NCBI GenBank assembly: GCA_025356075.1
Contig: JANXUT010000014.1
Location: forward strand, 1-64,000
Reading direction: 5' to 3'
DNA: 64,000 nucleotides
Source of the DNA: Pseudomonadota bacterium
GTDB taxonomy: Bacteria > Pseudomonadota > Gammaproteobacteria > Steroidobacterales > Steroidobacteraceae
Part shown: in pieces, positions 43,517 to 52,000 of the stretch
How the letters are laid out: each line of letters starts with the position of its first letter
How positions within the stretch are numbered: the first letter of the stretch is position 1
Translations under genes and position numbers: made by a program
Notes under the pieces: generated by a model
The model's database searches: none
What the model was told of the DNA's origin: nothing
The model's input: the letters and a program-made list of their open reading frames with translations, nothing else

Positions 43517-44882
43517 GCCGGAGCCAAGCTTTCGCGGCGTGTCGAGGGCGCGGCTCGAGCGCGTGCGCGAGGCGGAGGAGGCGCGCTATGCGCGCTCGAA
43601 TCCGCGCTCGCACGCGCTTGCCGGCCGCGCGGCGAGCGGCTACTACGCCGGCGTGCCGATGCACTGGATGCTCGACTGGCCACTGCCGTTTCCGCTCGTG
43701 GTGGCGGATGCGAGCGGCGCGACGCTTACCGACGTCGACGGACAGGAGCGCGCCGACTTCTGCCTTGGCGACACGGGCGCGATGTTCGGCCACTCCCCGC
43801 CCCCGGTCAGCCGGGCGCTCGCCGCACAGGCCGGTCGCGGGCTCGCCTACATGCTGACGACCGAGGATGCGCTCGTCGTCGGGCGGCTCCTGGTCGAGCG
43901 GTTTGGGTTGCCGCACTGGCAGGTCGCGACGACGGCATCCGACGCCAATCGCTTTGCGCTCAGGCTCGCGCGCGCCGTCACGCGCCGGCCGAAGATCCTC
44001 GTCATGAACGGCTGCTACCACGGTGCGGTCGATGAAACCTACGTCACGCTCGAGGGCGGCACGCCGCGCAATCGCCCCGGACTGATCGGACAGTTCATCG
44101 ACCTGACGGCGGCGACCGAGGTTGTCGAGTTCAACGACGTGCCGGCGCTCGAGCGGGCGCTCGCCAGGCGCGACGTCGCCTGCGTGATCACCGAGCCCGT
44201 CCTCACCAACTGCTGCATGGTGCCGGCGGCGCCTGGCTACCATGCGGCGCTGAGAGCGCTCACGCGCGCGACCGACACGCTCCTGCTGATCGACGAGACC
44301 CACACGATCTCGACCGGACCTTCGGGCTACACCGGCGCCTATGGGCTCGAACCGGACATCTTCGTGCTCGGCAAGCCGATCGCCGGCGGAGTGCCGGCGA
44401 GCGTCTGGGGCTTCAGCGACGCGGTCGCGGCCGGCTGGGACCGCGTACGCCGCGAAATCCCGACCGGGCACTCCGGCATCGGCACGACGCTGTCGGCGAA
44501 TGCGCTCGCGATGGCGACGATGCGCGCGACGCTGACCGAAGTCATGACCGCGGCTGCCTACGGGCACATGGACGCGCTGGCCGCGCGGCTAGCGCGCGGG
44601 CTTCAGGCAGTCATCGGCGCGCGTGCGCTTCCCTGGCACGTCGCGAGGGTCGGCGCCCGGGTCGAGTTCGTGTGCGCGCCCGGACCCTTAAGGAACGGCA
44701 GCGAGGCGGCGCTCGCCCATGCGCCGCCGCTCGAGCAGGCCCTGCACATCGGGCTCCTCAATCGCGGCTGCGTAATCGCTCCCTTCCACAACATGATGCT
44801 CGTGTGCCCGGCGACGAGCGAGCACCAGGTCGATCAGCTGGTCGGCGCGTTCGGGGATGTCGTCGGGGCGCTCGCCGGCTGA
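43494..44882 (+). CDS. Class III aminotransferase, glutamate-1-semialdehyde-aminomutase-like
   Basis: The protein (462 residues from GTG 43494, or 457 from ATG 43509) has a distinct class III pattern. It shows GYHAALRALTRATDTLLLID, DETHTISTGPSGYTGAYGLE, the catalytic Lys in FVLGKPIAGGVP and SGIGTTLSANALAMATMRAT. It is closer to GSA-aminomutase-like transaminases than to SpuC. Because it follows PuuA directly, it may act on gamma-glutamyl-amine-derived aldehydes or on beta-amines. The 3' end overlaps the convergent SRPBCC gene by 49 bases. Confidence 0.82.
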   Translation: MSTTSMPEPEPSFRGVSRARLERVREAEEARYARSNPRSHALAGRAASGYYAGVPMHWMLDWPLPFPLVVADASGATLTDVDGQERADFCLGDTGAMFGHSPPPVSRALAAQAGRGLAYMLTTEDALVVGRLLVERFGLPHWQVATTASDANRFALRLARAVTRRPKILVMNGCYHGAVDETYVTLEGGTPRNRPGLIGQFIDLTAATEVVEFNDVPALERALARRDVACVITEPVLTNCCMVPAAPGYHAALRALTRATDTLLLIDETHTISTGPSGYTGAYGLEPDIFVLGKPIAGGVPASVWGFSDAVAAGWDRVRREIPTGHSGIGTTLSANALAMATMRATLTEVMTAAAYGHMDALAARLARGLQAVIGARALPWHVARVGARVEFVCAPGPLRNGSEAALAHAPPLEQALHIGLLNRGCVIAPFHNMMLVCPATSEHQVDQLVGAFGDVVGALAG

Positions 44883-45421
44883 GCGTCGGCGGCGGCGGGC
44901 GCTTTCTCGGCGAGCGCCTTCAGCTGCGCGAGCCCGCGCTCGTAGTCGGGGCCAACCATCTTGTCCATGAACAGGCCCATGTAGCGCCCGATCGGGTTGT
45001 TGCCGAGGTTCGCATCTAGCGTCCAGACGACAGTCGTTGCGCTGCCCTCGGAGCTGAGCAGCCACGACGCCTTCGACGTGCCCATCTCGCCGAAGTTGAG
45101 GTCGGTGCTCACGCGCTTGTCGGGAATCGACTCGGTGATCATCTGATCCCCGGTGCCGACCTTGGAGTTCCCGGCCCAGTGCATCGATGCGCCGGGTCCC
45201 GCATCGGGACCGGAGAAGCTCATCTTCACGTTCGGGTCGTACTGCGACCACGGCGACCACTCGTTGAAGCGCTTGAGCGAGTTCACCAGCGGGAAGATCG
45301 CGGCGGCGGGCCGGTCGACGACGATCGAGCGTTCGACGTGCGCATCGCGCGGCAGCATGAAGGCGACCCCGAGGAGCACGATGACGACGATTAGGAGAGC
45401 GCCGAGCAATTTCTTAAGCAT
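44834..45421 (-). CDS. Membrane-anchored SRPBCC (polyketide-cyclase-like) protein
   Basis: The N-terminal membrane helix (MLKKLLGALLIVVIVLLGVA) is followed by the SRPBCC/START-like fold (AHVERSIVVDRPAAAIFPLV, NSLKRFNEWSPWSQYD, then TTVVWTLDANLGNNPIGRYM, GPDYERGLAQLKALAEKA). These proteins bind hydrophobic ligands; this anchored subtype is widespread and uncharacterised. A Pro/Ala/Ser-rich tail ends the protein. The 3' end overlaps the aminotransferase gene, so the two run head-on. Confidence 0.85.
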   Translation of the reverse strand: MLKKLLGALLIVVIVLLGVAFMLPRDAHVERSIVVDRPAAAIFPLVNSLKRFNEWSPWSQYDPNVKMSFSGPDAGPGASMHWAGNSKVGTGDQMITESIPDKRVSTDLNFGEMGTSKASWLLSSEGSATTVVWTLDANLGNNPIGRYMGLFMDKMVGPDYERGLAQLKALAEKAPAAADAQPASAPTTSPNAPTS

Positions 45422-45507
45422 GGATCAGTCCTCCGCGGCGGTGGCCGTCTGCAGGCTTCTACGCCGCTCCGGCGGCTGACACAAGGCCGGGAGGTGGGCC
45501 GCCGCCC

Positions 45508-46851
45508 TCAGCGCTCGAGGGCGTCGCGCAACCGCCCGAGCGCGATCCGCGCCGCGACGCCCGCGCGCCAGAAGCGGTGCAGCGGGATCGGCCGGATCGG
45601 CGTCGCGGGAACGGCGAGCTCCGCGAGCGGCACGCCCGTCGCGACGCTCGCAAGTTCCCGCCCGAGCGCGACGCCGAGCGCGACGCCCCGGCCGCTGTAG
45701 CCGAGCGCCGCATACACGTTTGGCGCAGGCGAGTGGAAATGCGGATAGAAGTCCGGCGTCAGCGCGAACTGCCCGTTCCACCAGTGGGTCCATTCTGCCC
45801 GCGCGAGGCCGGGCCACAGGCGTTCGGCGTAGCGGACGAGGTGATGGTAATCGGCGAACGAGGGCGCCTCCCGCTGCACGCCGCGCCCGCCCATGAGGAG
45901 CCGCCCGGCGGCGTCGCGGCGGTAGTAGGCCGTGATTGCCCCCATTTCGTAGACCACCGCGCGCGTCGGTACGATCGAGGCGGCGAGCGGCGCCGGCAGC
46001 GGCGCGGTCGCGACGATGGCGCTATAGATCGGCACGATGCTCCGGCGCAGACCGGGCCAGAGATCATCCGTGTAGCCGTCGGTCGCAAGGAGCACGGTGT
46101 CGGCCCGTACGGAGCCGCCTGGCGTTGCGATCGACCAGCCCTCGCCGGCGGGCGCGATACGAAGCGCCGGGCTCAGGCCATGGAGGCGCGCACCGGCGCG
46201 CACCGCGGCCGCCGCGAGTCCGCGCGCGAGGCCGAGCGGATTGACGGCGCCGCCGCGCGGGTCGAGGCCGCCCGCGGTGTAGCGGTCGCTGCCGGTTGCC
46301 CTGCGCATCGCGCTGGCATCGAGCGCCGTGATCGCGACGCCGAGCGAACGCCACGCCTCGAGCGAGCGGCCAAGCGAGGCCGCCTGTGAGTCGCTGCAGG
46401 CGGCGCGCAGCGTCCCGCCGCGCTCGGCCTCGCAGGCGATCCCGAGCCGGTCGATGAGGCCGAAGAGGTGCCCGGGGGCCTCGCCCGCGAGCGTCAGGAG
46501 CCGCGCGCCCGCGACCGCGCCTAAGTCGGTGAGCACGGTCCAGGGCTCGTGCTTGAGGCCCGCGTTGACCTGGCCGCCATTGCGGCCGGCCGCGCCCCAA
46601 CCGGGCTCGCGCGCCTCGAGCAGCATGACATCGACGCCACGCTCCGCGAGCTGCAACGCGGCGGAGAGCCCCGTGTAGCCACCGCCGACGACCACGATCC
46701 GCGCGCGTGCATCGGAGCCGAGCGGCGGGGTCGGCCCGGCGGCCGCAGCGGTCGATGCGTAGAGGCTCCGCCGGGCGTCTGGCGTGGGCGCCGCCGCTGG
46801 CGGCGGCATCCCGGGTGGTGCGGTAGTGGGAGACAAGCTCGGCTTCGTCAT
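45508..46851 (-). CDS. FAD-dependent amine oxidoreductase, second PuuB-like
   Basis: The 447-residue protein has the FAD loop ARIVVVGGGYTGLSAALQLA, EAREPGWGAAGRNGGQVNAG and a substrate domain ending in the NVYAALGYSGRGVALGVALG motif, as in PuuB/gamma-glutamylputrescine oxidoreductases. It shares the same family as the enzyme at 40812 but is clearly different in sequence. The N-terminus has a Pro/Ala-rich extension. It lies convergent to nothing and upstream of the TTQ enzyme on the other strand. Substrate: a primary or N-substituted amine, not proven. Confidence 0.8.
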   Translation of the reverse strand: MTKPSLSPTTAPPGMPPPAAAPTPDARRSLYASTAAAAGPTPPLGSDARARIVVVGGGYTGLSAALQLAERGVDVMLLEAREPGWGAAGRNGGQVNAGLKHEPWTVLTDLGAVAGARLLTLAGEAPGHLFGLIDRLGIACEAERGGTLRAACSDSQAASLGRSLEAWRSLGVAITALDASAMRRATGSDRYTAGGLDPRGGAVNPLGLARGLAAAAVRAGARLHGLSPALRIAPAGEGWSIATPGGSVRADTVLLATDGYTDDLWPGLRRSIVPIYSAIVATAPLPAPLAASIVPTRAVVYEMGAITAYYRRDAAGRLLMGGRGVQREAPSFADYHHLVRYAERLWPGLARAEWTHWWNGQFALTPDFYPHFHSPAPNVYAALGYSGRGVALGVALGRELASVATGVPLAELAVPATPIRPIPLHRFWRAGVAARIALGRLRDALER

Positions 46852-47079
46852 CGTGTCCGTGGAGGAGCGGCCGCGTCGTCCCGGCCATTCGTGATCGCCG
46901 CAGTGCGAGGCCCGGGAACCCGGCCCTAAGTCGCGGCCACGCTACCATGCGAGCTTGCGGCGAGCCACGCGACCGCGGCTTCGCGCGGGCGCACTTCCGG
47001 CCGTCAGGGCGATATGCGAAACTGCGATCACACGCGGTGCCGCCAGAGCGCCGGGGTCGATTTAGCAGGGGGAACGGGG

Positions 47080-48234
47080 ATGCGTGTGCGGCCACTCTCG
47101 ACTGCGGGCATCGCCCTGTCGCTCGCCTTCGCCGGCAGTGCGCTCGCGACGCCGCCGCCCCTGCCCGCCGAGCACCTCGTCGTCCAGCAGCTGCCGCCGC
47201 CGACGCCGCATTGGGTCTACGTCTACGACACCGCGCTCGATCACGAAACCGACTACCGCGTGCACGTGTTCGATGGCGACCGCGGCACGCTGCTCGGCCA
47301 GATCGACACCGGCTACTACCCAGGGTTTGGCCTTAGCCCCGATGGCAAGACGAGCGCGGTCGCGACGACCTACTTCTCGCGCGGCTGGCACGGCACGCAC
47401 ACCGACGTGCTCGAGTTCACCGATAACGCGACGCTCGCCTTCACGCGTGAAATCGTGCTGCCGACGCAGCACATGCAGGGTCCGCCGACGCCTTTCAGCG
47501 TGACCTACAGCTCGGACCAGAAGTTCATCTACGTCGCAAACATCACGCCGGCGGCCTCCGTGACCGTCGTCGACCTCGCGAAGGGCGCTGTCGCGGGCGA
47601 TCTCGAGACCGACGGCTGCGCGCTCGCGATCGCCTCCGGCCCCCGGCACGTCTCGGCGCTGTGCGAGAACGGCAAGCTCTTGACGATCACGGTCGATGAC
47701 AACGGCAAGGAAGCCTCGCGCGCGCTCTCGAAGTCGTTCTTCGACGCCGACAAGGACCCGATCTTCGTGCAGGGCGTGCAGGTCGGCGCGACGCTCATGT
47801 TCGTCTCGTTCCTCGGCGATGCCTACGGCATCGACCTGTCGGGCGCGGAGCCGCGCTTCGCGGCGCCCTGGCCGCTCGTGACCGGCGCTGAGCGTGGCAA
47901 ATGGCGGCCGGGCGGCAGCCAGCCCGTCGCCTACCAGCGCCAGCTCGCGCGCCTTTACGTGCCGATGCACCGAGGCACAGAAGGCTCCCACAAGATCGGC
48001 GGCAGCGAGATCTGGGTATTCGACACCGACAGCCACAAGCGGATCGCCCGCTGGCCGTTCGACACGCACCGCTTCCTCAGCATCGATGCCGTCGCGGCGA
48101 CCCGCGACGCGAAGCCGCTCCTGTACGCGACGACCGACTCGGCCGACTTGCTCGTCCTCGATCCCCTGACCGGCCGCATCCTCCGCGTCGCCCGCAAGGT
48201 CGGGCAGACGCCCTGGTTCCTGGTGACCCCATGA
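47080..48234 (+). CDS. Quinoprotein amine dehydrogenase, large (beta-propeller) subunit
   Basis: ATG 47080 gives a signal peptide (MRVRPLSTAGIALSLAFAGS) and a 384-residue protein matching the heavy chain of methylamine/aralkylamine dehydrogenases. Propeller-type blocks include HWVYVYDTALDHETDYRVHV, IDTGYYPGFGLSPDGKTSAV, GTHTDVLEFTDNATL and YVPMHRGTEGSHKIGGSEIW. It partners with the TTQ-bearing small subunit that overlaps its stop (ATGA). The complex works in the periplasm. Which amine is used (methyl-, aralkyl- or other) cannot be told from this subunit alone. Confidence 0.9.
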   Translation: MRVRPLSTAGIALSLAFAGSALATPPPLPAEHLVVQQLPPPTPHWVYVYDTALDHETDYRVHVFDGDRGTLLGQIDTGYYPGFGLSPDGKTSAVATTYFSRGWHGTHTDVLEFTDNATLAFTREIVLPTQHMQGPPTPFSVTYSSDQKFIYVANITPAASVTVVDLAKGAVAGDLETDGCALAIASGPRHVSALCENGKLLTITVDDNGKEASRALSKSFFDADKDPIFVQGVQVGATLMFVSFLGDAYGIDLSGAEPRFAAPWPLVTGAERGKWRPGGSQPVAYQRQLARLYVPMHRGTEGSHKIGGSEIWVFDTDSHKRIARWPFDTHRFLSIDAVAATRDAKPLLYATTDSADLLVLDPLTGRILRVARKVGQTPWFLVTP

Positions 48235-48764
48235 AGAGCCGTAGCATCCTCGATCGCTGGTTCGAGTCTTCCTCGCGCTCGCTGGCGCAACGGACCTCGC
48301 GGCGCGGCTTCCTCGGCACGTTCGGCCGGATCCTGGTGGGCGCGAGCGTGCTGCCGCTCTTGCCAATCGACCGTTCGGGGAGCGCCTCGGCCGCCGAGCC
48401 GCCGCTCAAGAAGTCGGTGACCGGCGACCAGTCGAGTTGCGACTACTGGAAGTTCTGCGCGATCGACGGCTTCCTGTGCTCCTGCTGCGGTGGCAGCTCC
48501 TCGACCTGCCCGCCCGGCACGACTCCCTCGCCGATCACCTGGATCGGCACCTGCCACAACCCGGTCGACGGGCGCGACTACATCGTTTCGTACAACGACT
48601 GCTGCGGCAAGACGAGCTGCGGCAACTGCTTCTGCAACCGGAACGAGCGCGAGAAGCCGCTCTACCGCCTGAGCGTCAACAACGACGTCAACTGGTGCAT
48701 GGCCAACGACAACCCGAACTACCATTGCTCGGTGTCGCTGATCCTGGGTGTAGCGGAAAAGTGA
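48231..48764 (+). CDS. Quinoprotein amine dehydrogenase, small (TTQ) subunit
   Basis: The 177-residue precursor has a Tat-type signal (RTSRRGFLGTFGRILVGASV). The mature part has 14 cysteines in the disulfide pattern of methylamine dehydrogenase light chain. The two TTQ tryptophans lie in SPITWIGTCHN (W104) and NNDVNWCMAND (W155), 51 apart as in the Paracoccus protein. The catalytic aspartates at 79 (AIDGF) and 123 (SYNDCCGK) also have the conserved spacing to W104 (25 and 19). The cofactor should therefore form if maturation proteins are present. It is translated in overlap with the large subunit and the following cytochrome c. Confidence 0.93.
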   Translation: MKSRSILDRWFESSSRSLAQRTSRRGFLGTFGRILVGASVLPLLPIDRSGSASAAEPPLKKSVTGDQSSCDYWKFCAIDGFLCSCCGGSSSTCPPGTTPSPITWIGTCHNPVDGRDYIVSYNDCCGKTSCGNCFCNRNEREKPLYRLSVNNDVNWCMANDNPNYHCSVSLILGVAEK

Positions 48765-49255
48765 GCGCGCGCAGTCGCGGGCTCGGCGCCCGCTTCGCGC
48801 TGGTGGCGTTGTTGGCTGTCGGCGCCGCGTCGGCCGAGGATCCCGCGCCGCGCTTCGGTGACGGCGCGGCCACGTTCAAGGCCAACTGCGCCGTTTGCCA
48901 CCGGGCGACGGGCGTCGGCCAGCCCGGGCTCGCGCCGCCACTGCTGAGCTACCCCGGGCGCTACCTCGAGCGCCCTGAAGGCCGGCGCCAGCTCGTGCTG
49001 ACGGTGCTGTACGGCATGTTCGGCGACATCCTCGTCGACGAGAAGCACTACAACTTCAAGATGCCGGAGTTCGCGCGCCTCGACGATGCGACGCTCGCGG
49101 ACGTCCTCAATTTCGTGGCCTTCGACTTGAGCCGCGCGCCTGCGAGCGCCGTACCGCTCGCGCCCGCCGACATCGCCCGCGAGCGCGCGCTCGCGCTCTC
49201 GGGCGAGGCGGTCCGTCGCCACCGCGCCGAAGCGCTCGACGCGCCAGCTCCGTGA
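48761..49255 (+). CDS. Exported monohaem cytochrome c, likely electron acceptor of the amine dehydrogenase
   Basis: A GTG start at 48761 overlaps the small-subunit stop (GTGA). The leader ARFALVALLAVGAASAEDP is followed by a class I cytochrome c fold with a single haem motif NCAVCHRATG and an axial-Met candidate in YNFKMPEFARL. Amine dehydrogenases usually hand electrons to amicyanin or azurin and then to cytochrome c; no copper protein is present here, so this cytochrome may accept electrons directly. Confidence 0.85.
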   Translation: MSARSRGLGARFALVALLAVGAASAEDPAPRFGDGAATFKANCAVCHRATGVGQPGLAPPLLSYPGRYLERPEGRRQLVLTVLYGMFGDILVDEKHYNFKMPEFARLDDATLADVLNFVAFDLSRAPASAVPLAPADIARERALALSGEAVRRHRAEALDAPAP

Positions 49256-49704
49256 CCGGCCGCAGCCGCGGTTGCCTCGTGGTCCTCGGGCTCGCGCTGG
49301 CCGCCTTCGCGACTGGCACCGGTGCCGTGCCGCCCGGCCCCGAGCTCGACTGGATGCTCCATTGCCAGGGCTGCCACGGCGCCGACGGCCGCGGCGCCGG
49401 CCACCGCGTGCCCTCGCTACGGGAGTCGGTGGCGCCACTGATGCAGATCGAGGAAGGGCGCGATTTCCTGATGCGCGTGCCCGGTGCCGCCAACTCCGCG
49501 CTCTCGGACGAGGCGCTCGCCGGCGTGCTCAACTGGCTGGTCGCCGAGTTCGGCGGAAACAGCGTACCCGCCGGCGTGCACCGCTTCAGCCGCGGGGAGG
49601 TCGCCGCCGCGCGCCGGCGGCCGCTGATGGGCGTGCGTCGATCGCGCAACGAGGTCGCCGCGCGTCTGGTGGCCGCCGGCCTCGCACGCCCCGAGGCCTA
49701 TTGA
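49252..49704 (+). CDS. Second exported monohaem cytochrome c in the amine dehydrogenase operon
   Basis: GTG 49252 overlaps the previous stop (GTGA). After a leader (CLVVLGLALAAFATGTGAVP) comes a single haem motif LHCQGCHGADG and a small cytochrome fold, with a Met candidate in PLMQIEEGRDFLMR. A basic C-terminal tail (RRRPLMGVRRSRNEVAARLV) could bind the membrane or a partner. Two chained monohaem cytochromes form a plausible electron wire to the oxidase. Confidence 0.8.
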   Translation: MTGRSRGCLVVLGLALAAFATGTGAVPPGPELDWMLHCQGCHGADGRGAGHRVPSLRESVAPLMQIEEGRDFLMRVPGAANSALSDEALAGVLNWLVAEFGGNSVPAGVHRFSRGEVAAARRRPLMGVRRSRNEVAARLVAAGLARPEAY

Positions 49705-49754
49705 TCGGCGCGCCGGGCACTGCTCGCTCGTCAATTGCGCAAAGGAGAGACATC

Positions 49755-50240
49755 GTGACTCGAACACCTGCAATCGCGCGCGCCGCGCACTCGCCAAGTC
49801 GGCGCCGCACCGTCACCCGGCTCGCCCGCGCGGGCATCCTCGCGTTCCTCGCCGGCTGCAGCACCATGCCCGCCCGGCCCGCGACGAGTTGCTTTCACTC
49901 GAACGAGGCCGTCGAAGCCGACATCGGCTACTGCCAGGCGAAGCGCGAGGGCCTGACGCTGCACGTCTCCGGGATCGCGGGCCAGGGCGAGATGGGCGCT
50001 GCCGTGCGCTCGGTGTACGAACGCATGTCGAAGGTGCTCGAGGCGAGCGGCTATGGTTTCGCCGACATCGTCAAGGAGAACGTCTACGCGACCGACCTCG
50101 ATGCGTTCATACGCAACAAGGCGATCCGCAAGGAGTTCTACAAGGGCGACTTGCCGGCCGCGACGTGGGTGCAGGTGCAGCGGCTCTATCTGCCCGCGTT
50201 CGTCGTCGAGATCGAGGTGACCGCCGCGAAGCGGCGCTGA
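49755..50240 (+). CDS. RidA/YjgF-like protein with a lipoprotein signal
   Basis: GTG 49755 is preceded by AAAGGAGAG. The N-terminus has an export/lipoprotein signal with lipobox ILAFLAGCS, followed by a complete RidA fold: EGLTLHVSGIAGQGEMGAAV, KVLEASGYGFADIVKENVYA and TWVQVQRLYLPAFVVEIEVT. The Arg in QVQRL matches the catalytic Arg of RidA (105 in E. coli). RidA hydrolyses reactive imines/enamines. Export is unusual and suggests it clears imines that the periplasmic amine dehydrogenase releases. Confidence 0.8.
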   Translation: MTRTPAIARAAHSPSRRRTVTRLARAGILAFLAGCSTMPARPATSCFHSNEAVEADIGYCQAKREGLTLHVSGIAGQGEMGAAVRSVYERMSKVLEASGYGFADIVKENVYATDLDAFIRNKAIRKEFYKGDLPAATWVQVQRLYLPAFVVEIEVTAAKRR

Positions 50241-50249
50241 GGCGCGCGG

Positions 50250-51122
50250 TCAGGCGGCCGGCGCGGGTTTTTGGCTCGAGCCGCCACGCATCAGCGTGAA
50301 CGCGAGCAGCGCCGATGCCACCATCAGGAAGAGACTGACGGCGTTAAGCACCGGTGTTGCGCCCTCGCGCATGCGCCCGTACATCATGATCGTGAGCGGT
50401 GAATCGGCGCCGACCAGCATCAGCGTCGTGTTGAAGTTCTCAAACGACATCAGGAACGCGATCGCGCCTGAGCCGATGAGCGCCGGGCGCAGGTACGGCA
50501 CCGTGATCGTGCGGAATACGGCGGCGCGCGAAGCACCGAGGTTGTAGGCGGCCTCCTCCAGCGTCCGGTCGAAGCGCTTCAGGCGCGCGCTGATCGTGAG
50601 CGTCGAGATCGCCACGATGTAGGAGAACTGCCCAAGCACGACGAGCGGCAACCCTGGGCGTAGGAACTCAAGCTCCAGCCCGAACGTGTCGTCGGCGAAC
50701 TCGGCAAGCCTGCTCGCGAAGGCGAGGATCGAGATGCCGAGGATGACGCCCGGAATCACCAGCGGCGCGAGCATGAGCAGCGACAGCGCCGCCTTGCCCG
50801 GGAAGCGCGCCCGCTCAATCAGGAAAGCGTTGGCGGTGCCGACCGCGACCGACAGCCCCGTCACCCAGCAGGCGACGGTGAAGCTGGTCCAGATGCTCGC
50901 CAGAATCTCCGAGTCGCCAAAGAGGCCCGTGCGGCCCTTGGCCTCGTTGCCGATGAACCAGTCGAGCGTGAAGCCGTGCCATGGCGGCGCCGGATACGGG
51001 GCATCGTTGAACCCAAACACCGCGACGACGAGGAGCGGCAGGAACAGGAACGCGAGGAAGAGGGCGAGATAGAGCGTCGTCCCCGCGCGCAGCCATGCAG
51101 GACGTGGCAGCGACGGGATCAT
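50250..51122 (-). CDS. potC: Polyamine ABC transporter permease PotC-like
   Basis: ATG 51122 gives a 290-residue permease with six helices and the EAA-type loop TLEEAAYNLGASRAAVFRTI, with the C-terminal conserved RPALIGSGAIAFLMSFENFN. Sequence features (SYIVAISTLTISARLKRFDR) match PotC of the spermidine/putrescine system. It overlaps PotB by four bases and is the last gene of the PotD-A-B-C set. It would pair with PotB at the inner membrane. Confidence 0.88.
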   Translation of the reverse strand: MIPSLPRPAWLRAGTTLYLALFLAFLFLPLLVVAVFGFNDAPYPAPPWHGFTLDWFIGNEAKGRTGLFGDSEILASIWTSFTVACWVTGLSVAVGTANAFLIERARFPGKAALSLLMLAPLVIPGVILGISILAFASRLAEFADDTFGLELEFLRPGLPLVVLGQFSYIVAISTLTISARLKRFDRTLEEAAYNLGASRAAVFRTITVPYLRPALIGSGAIAFLMSFENFNTTLMLVGADSPLTIMMYGRMREGATPVLNAVSLFLMVASALLAFTLMRGGSSQKPAPAA

Positions 51123-52000
51123 GAGCGGCGCATCACTTCGCCGAAGCGCTGGCCGGTCAGCCTGAGGCCCACCCAGACCATCGACGTCGACAGGAGCAGC
51201 AACAGGAAGCCGAACGCCGCGCCCTGTTCCCAGTTGAAGCGCGTGATGAACTGCGTGTAGATCTGCTCGGTAAACCACTGCGAGTTCTTGCCACCGAGCA
51301 GGGTCGGCGTGAGGTAGTTGCCGAGCGTCATCATGAACACGACGATGCAGCCTGCGGTGATGCCGGGCGCGGCGTGCGGGATCACGATCTTGCGGAGCAC
51401 CGACCAGCCGCTGGCGCCGAGGTCATAGGCCGCCTCGATGAGCGCGTTGTCGAGGCTCTCGAGGCTGCCGACGAGCGGCACGACCATGAAGAGCAGCGAG
51501 GTGTAGACGAGGCCGACGAGGATCGTCGAGTCGCGGTACAGAAGCTCGATCGGGACGTCGGTGATCCCGAGCTTGACGAGCAGGCTCGGCAGCACGCCCG
51601 ACTCGCGCAGCAGGATCATCCAGCCGAGCGTGCGGACCGTCTCGCTGACCCAGAACGGGATCAGGCAGACGACGAAAAGGAGCGAACTCGCCCGCCCGCG
51701 CAGGAGCTTCGCGATCGTCCAGGCGATCGGGAAGGCGATCAGCAGCGTCAGCAGGGTCGCGATCGCGGACATGAGCGCCGTGCGCACGAAGATGTGCCAG
51801 TACAGCGGCTCGGCGAAGAACGTCCGGTATTGCTCAAGGCTCGCGCGGTACTCGCGCGGCGCGACCCGCTCGCGGAACGACAGGATCGCGAGGTCGAGGT
51901 GCGGCAGGATGATCAGCGACACGAGCCAGAGGACCGCCGGCATCAGGAAGAGCCCGAGCATCAGCCGGGCCTGCCAGCGCCTGGTGCCGGCCTCAAGCAC
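51119..52000 (-). CDS. potB: Polyamine ABC transporter permease PotB-like
   Basis: The 293-residue permease has six hydrophobic helices (MLGLFLMPAVLWLVSLIILP onward). Its EAA loop is LIEAAYDLGASGWSVLRKIV and it has PotB-like PFWVSETVRTLGWMILLRES. It overlaps PotA upstream by eight bases and PotC downstream by four. With the binding protein PotD and ATPase PotA it forms a polyamine importer. Confidence 0.88.
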   Translation of the reverse strand: MLEAGTRRWQARLMLGLFLMPAVLWLVSLIILPHLDLAILSFRERVAPREYRASLEQYRTFFAEPLYWHIFVRTALMSAIATLLTLLIAFPIAWTIAKLLRGRASSLLFVVCLIPFWVSETVRTLGWMILLRESGVLPSLLVKLGITDVPIELLYRDSTILVGLVYTSLLFMVVPLVGSLESLDNALIEAAYDLGASGWSVLRKIVIPHAAPGITAGCIVVFMMTLGNYLTPTLLGGKNSQWFTEQIYTQFITRFNWEQGAAFGFLLLLLSTSMVWVGLRLTGQRFGEVMRRS

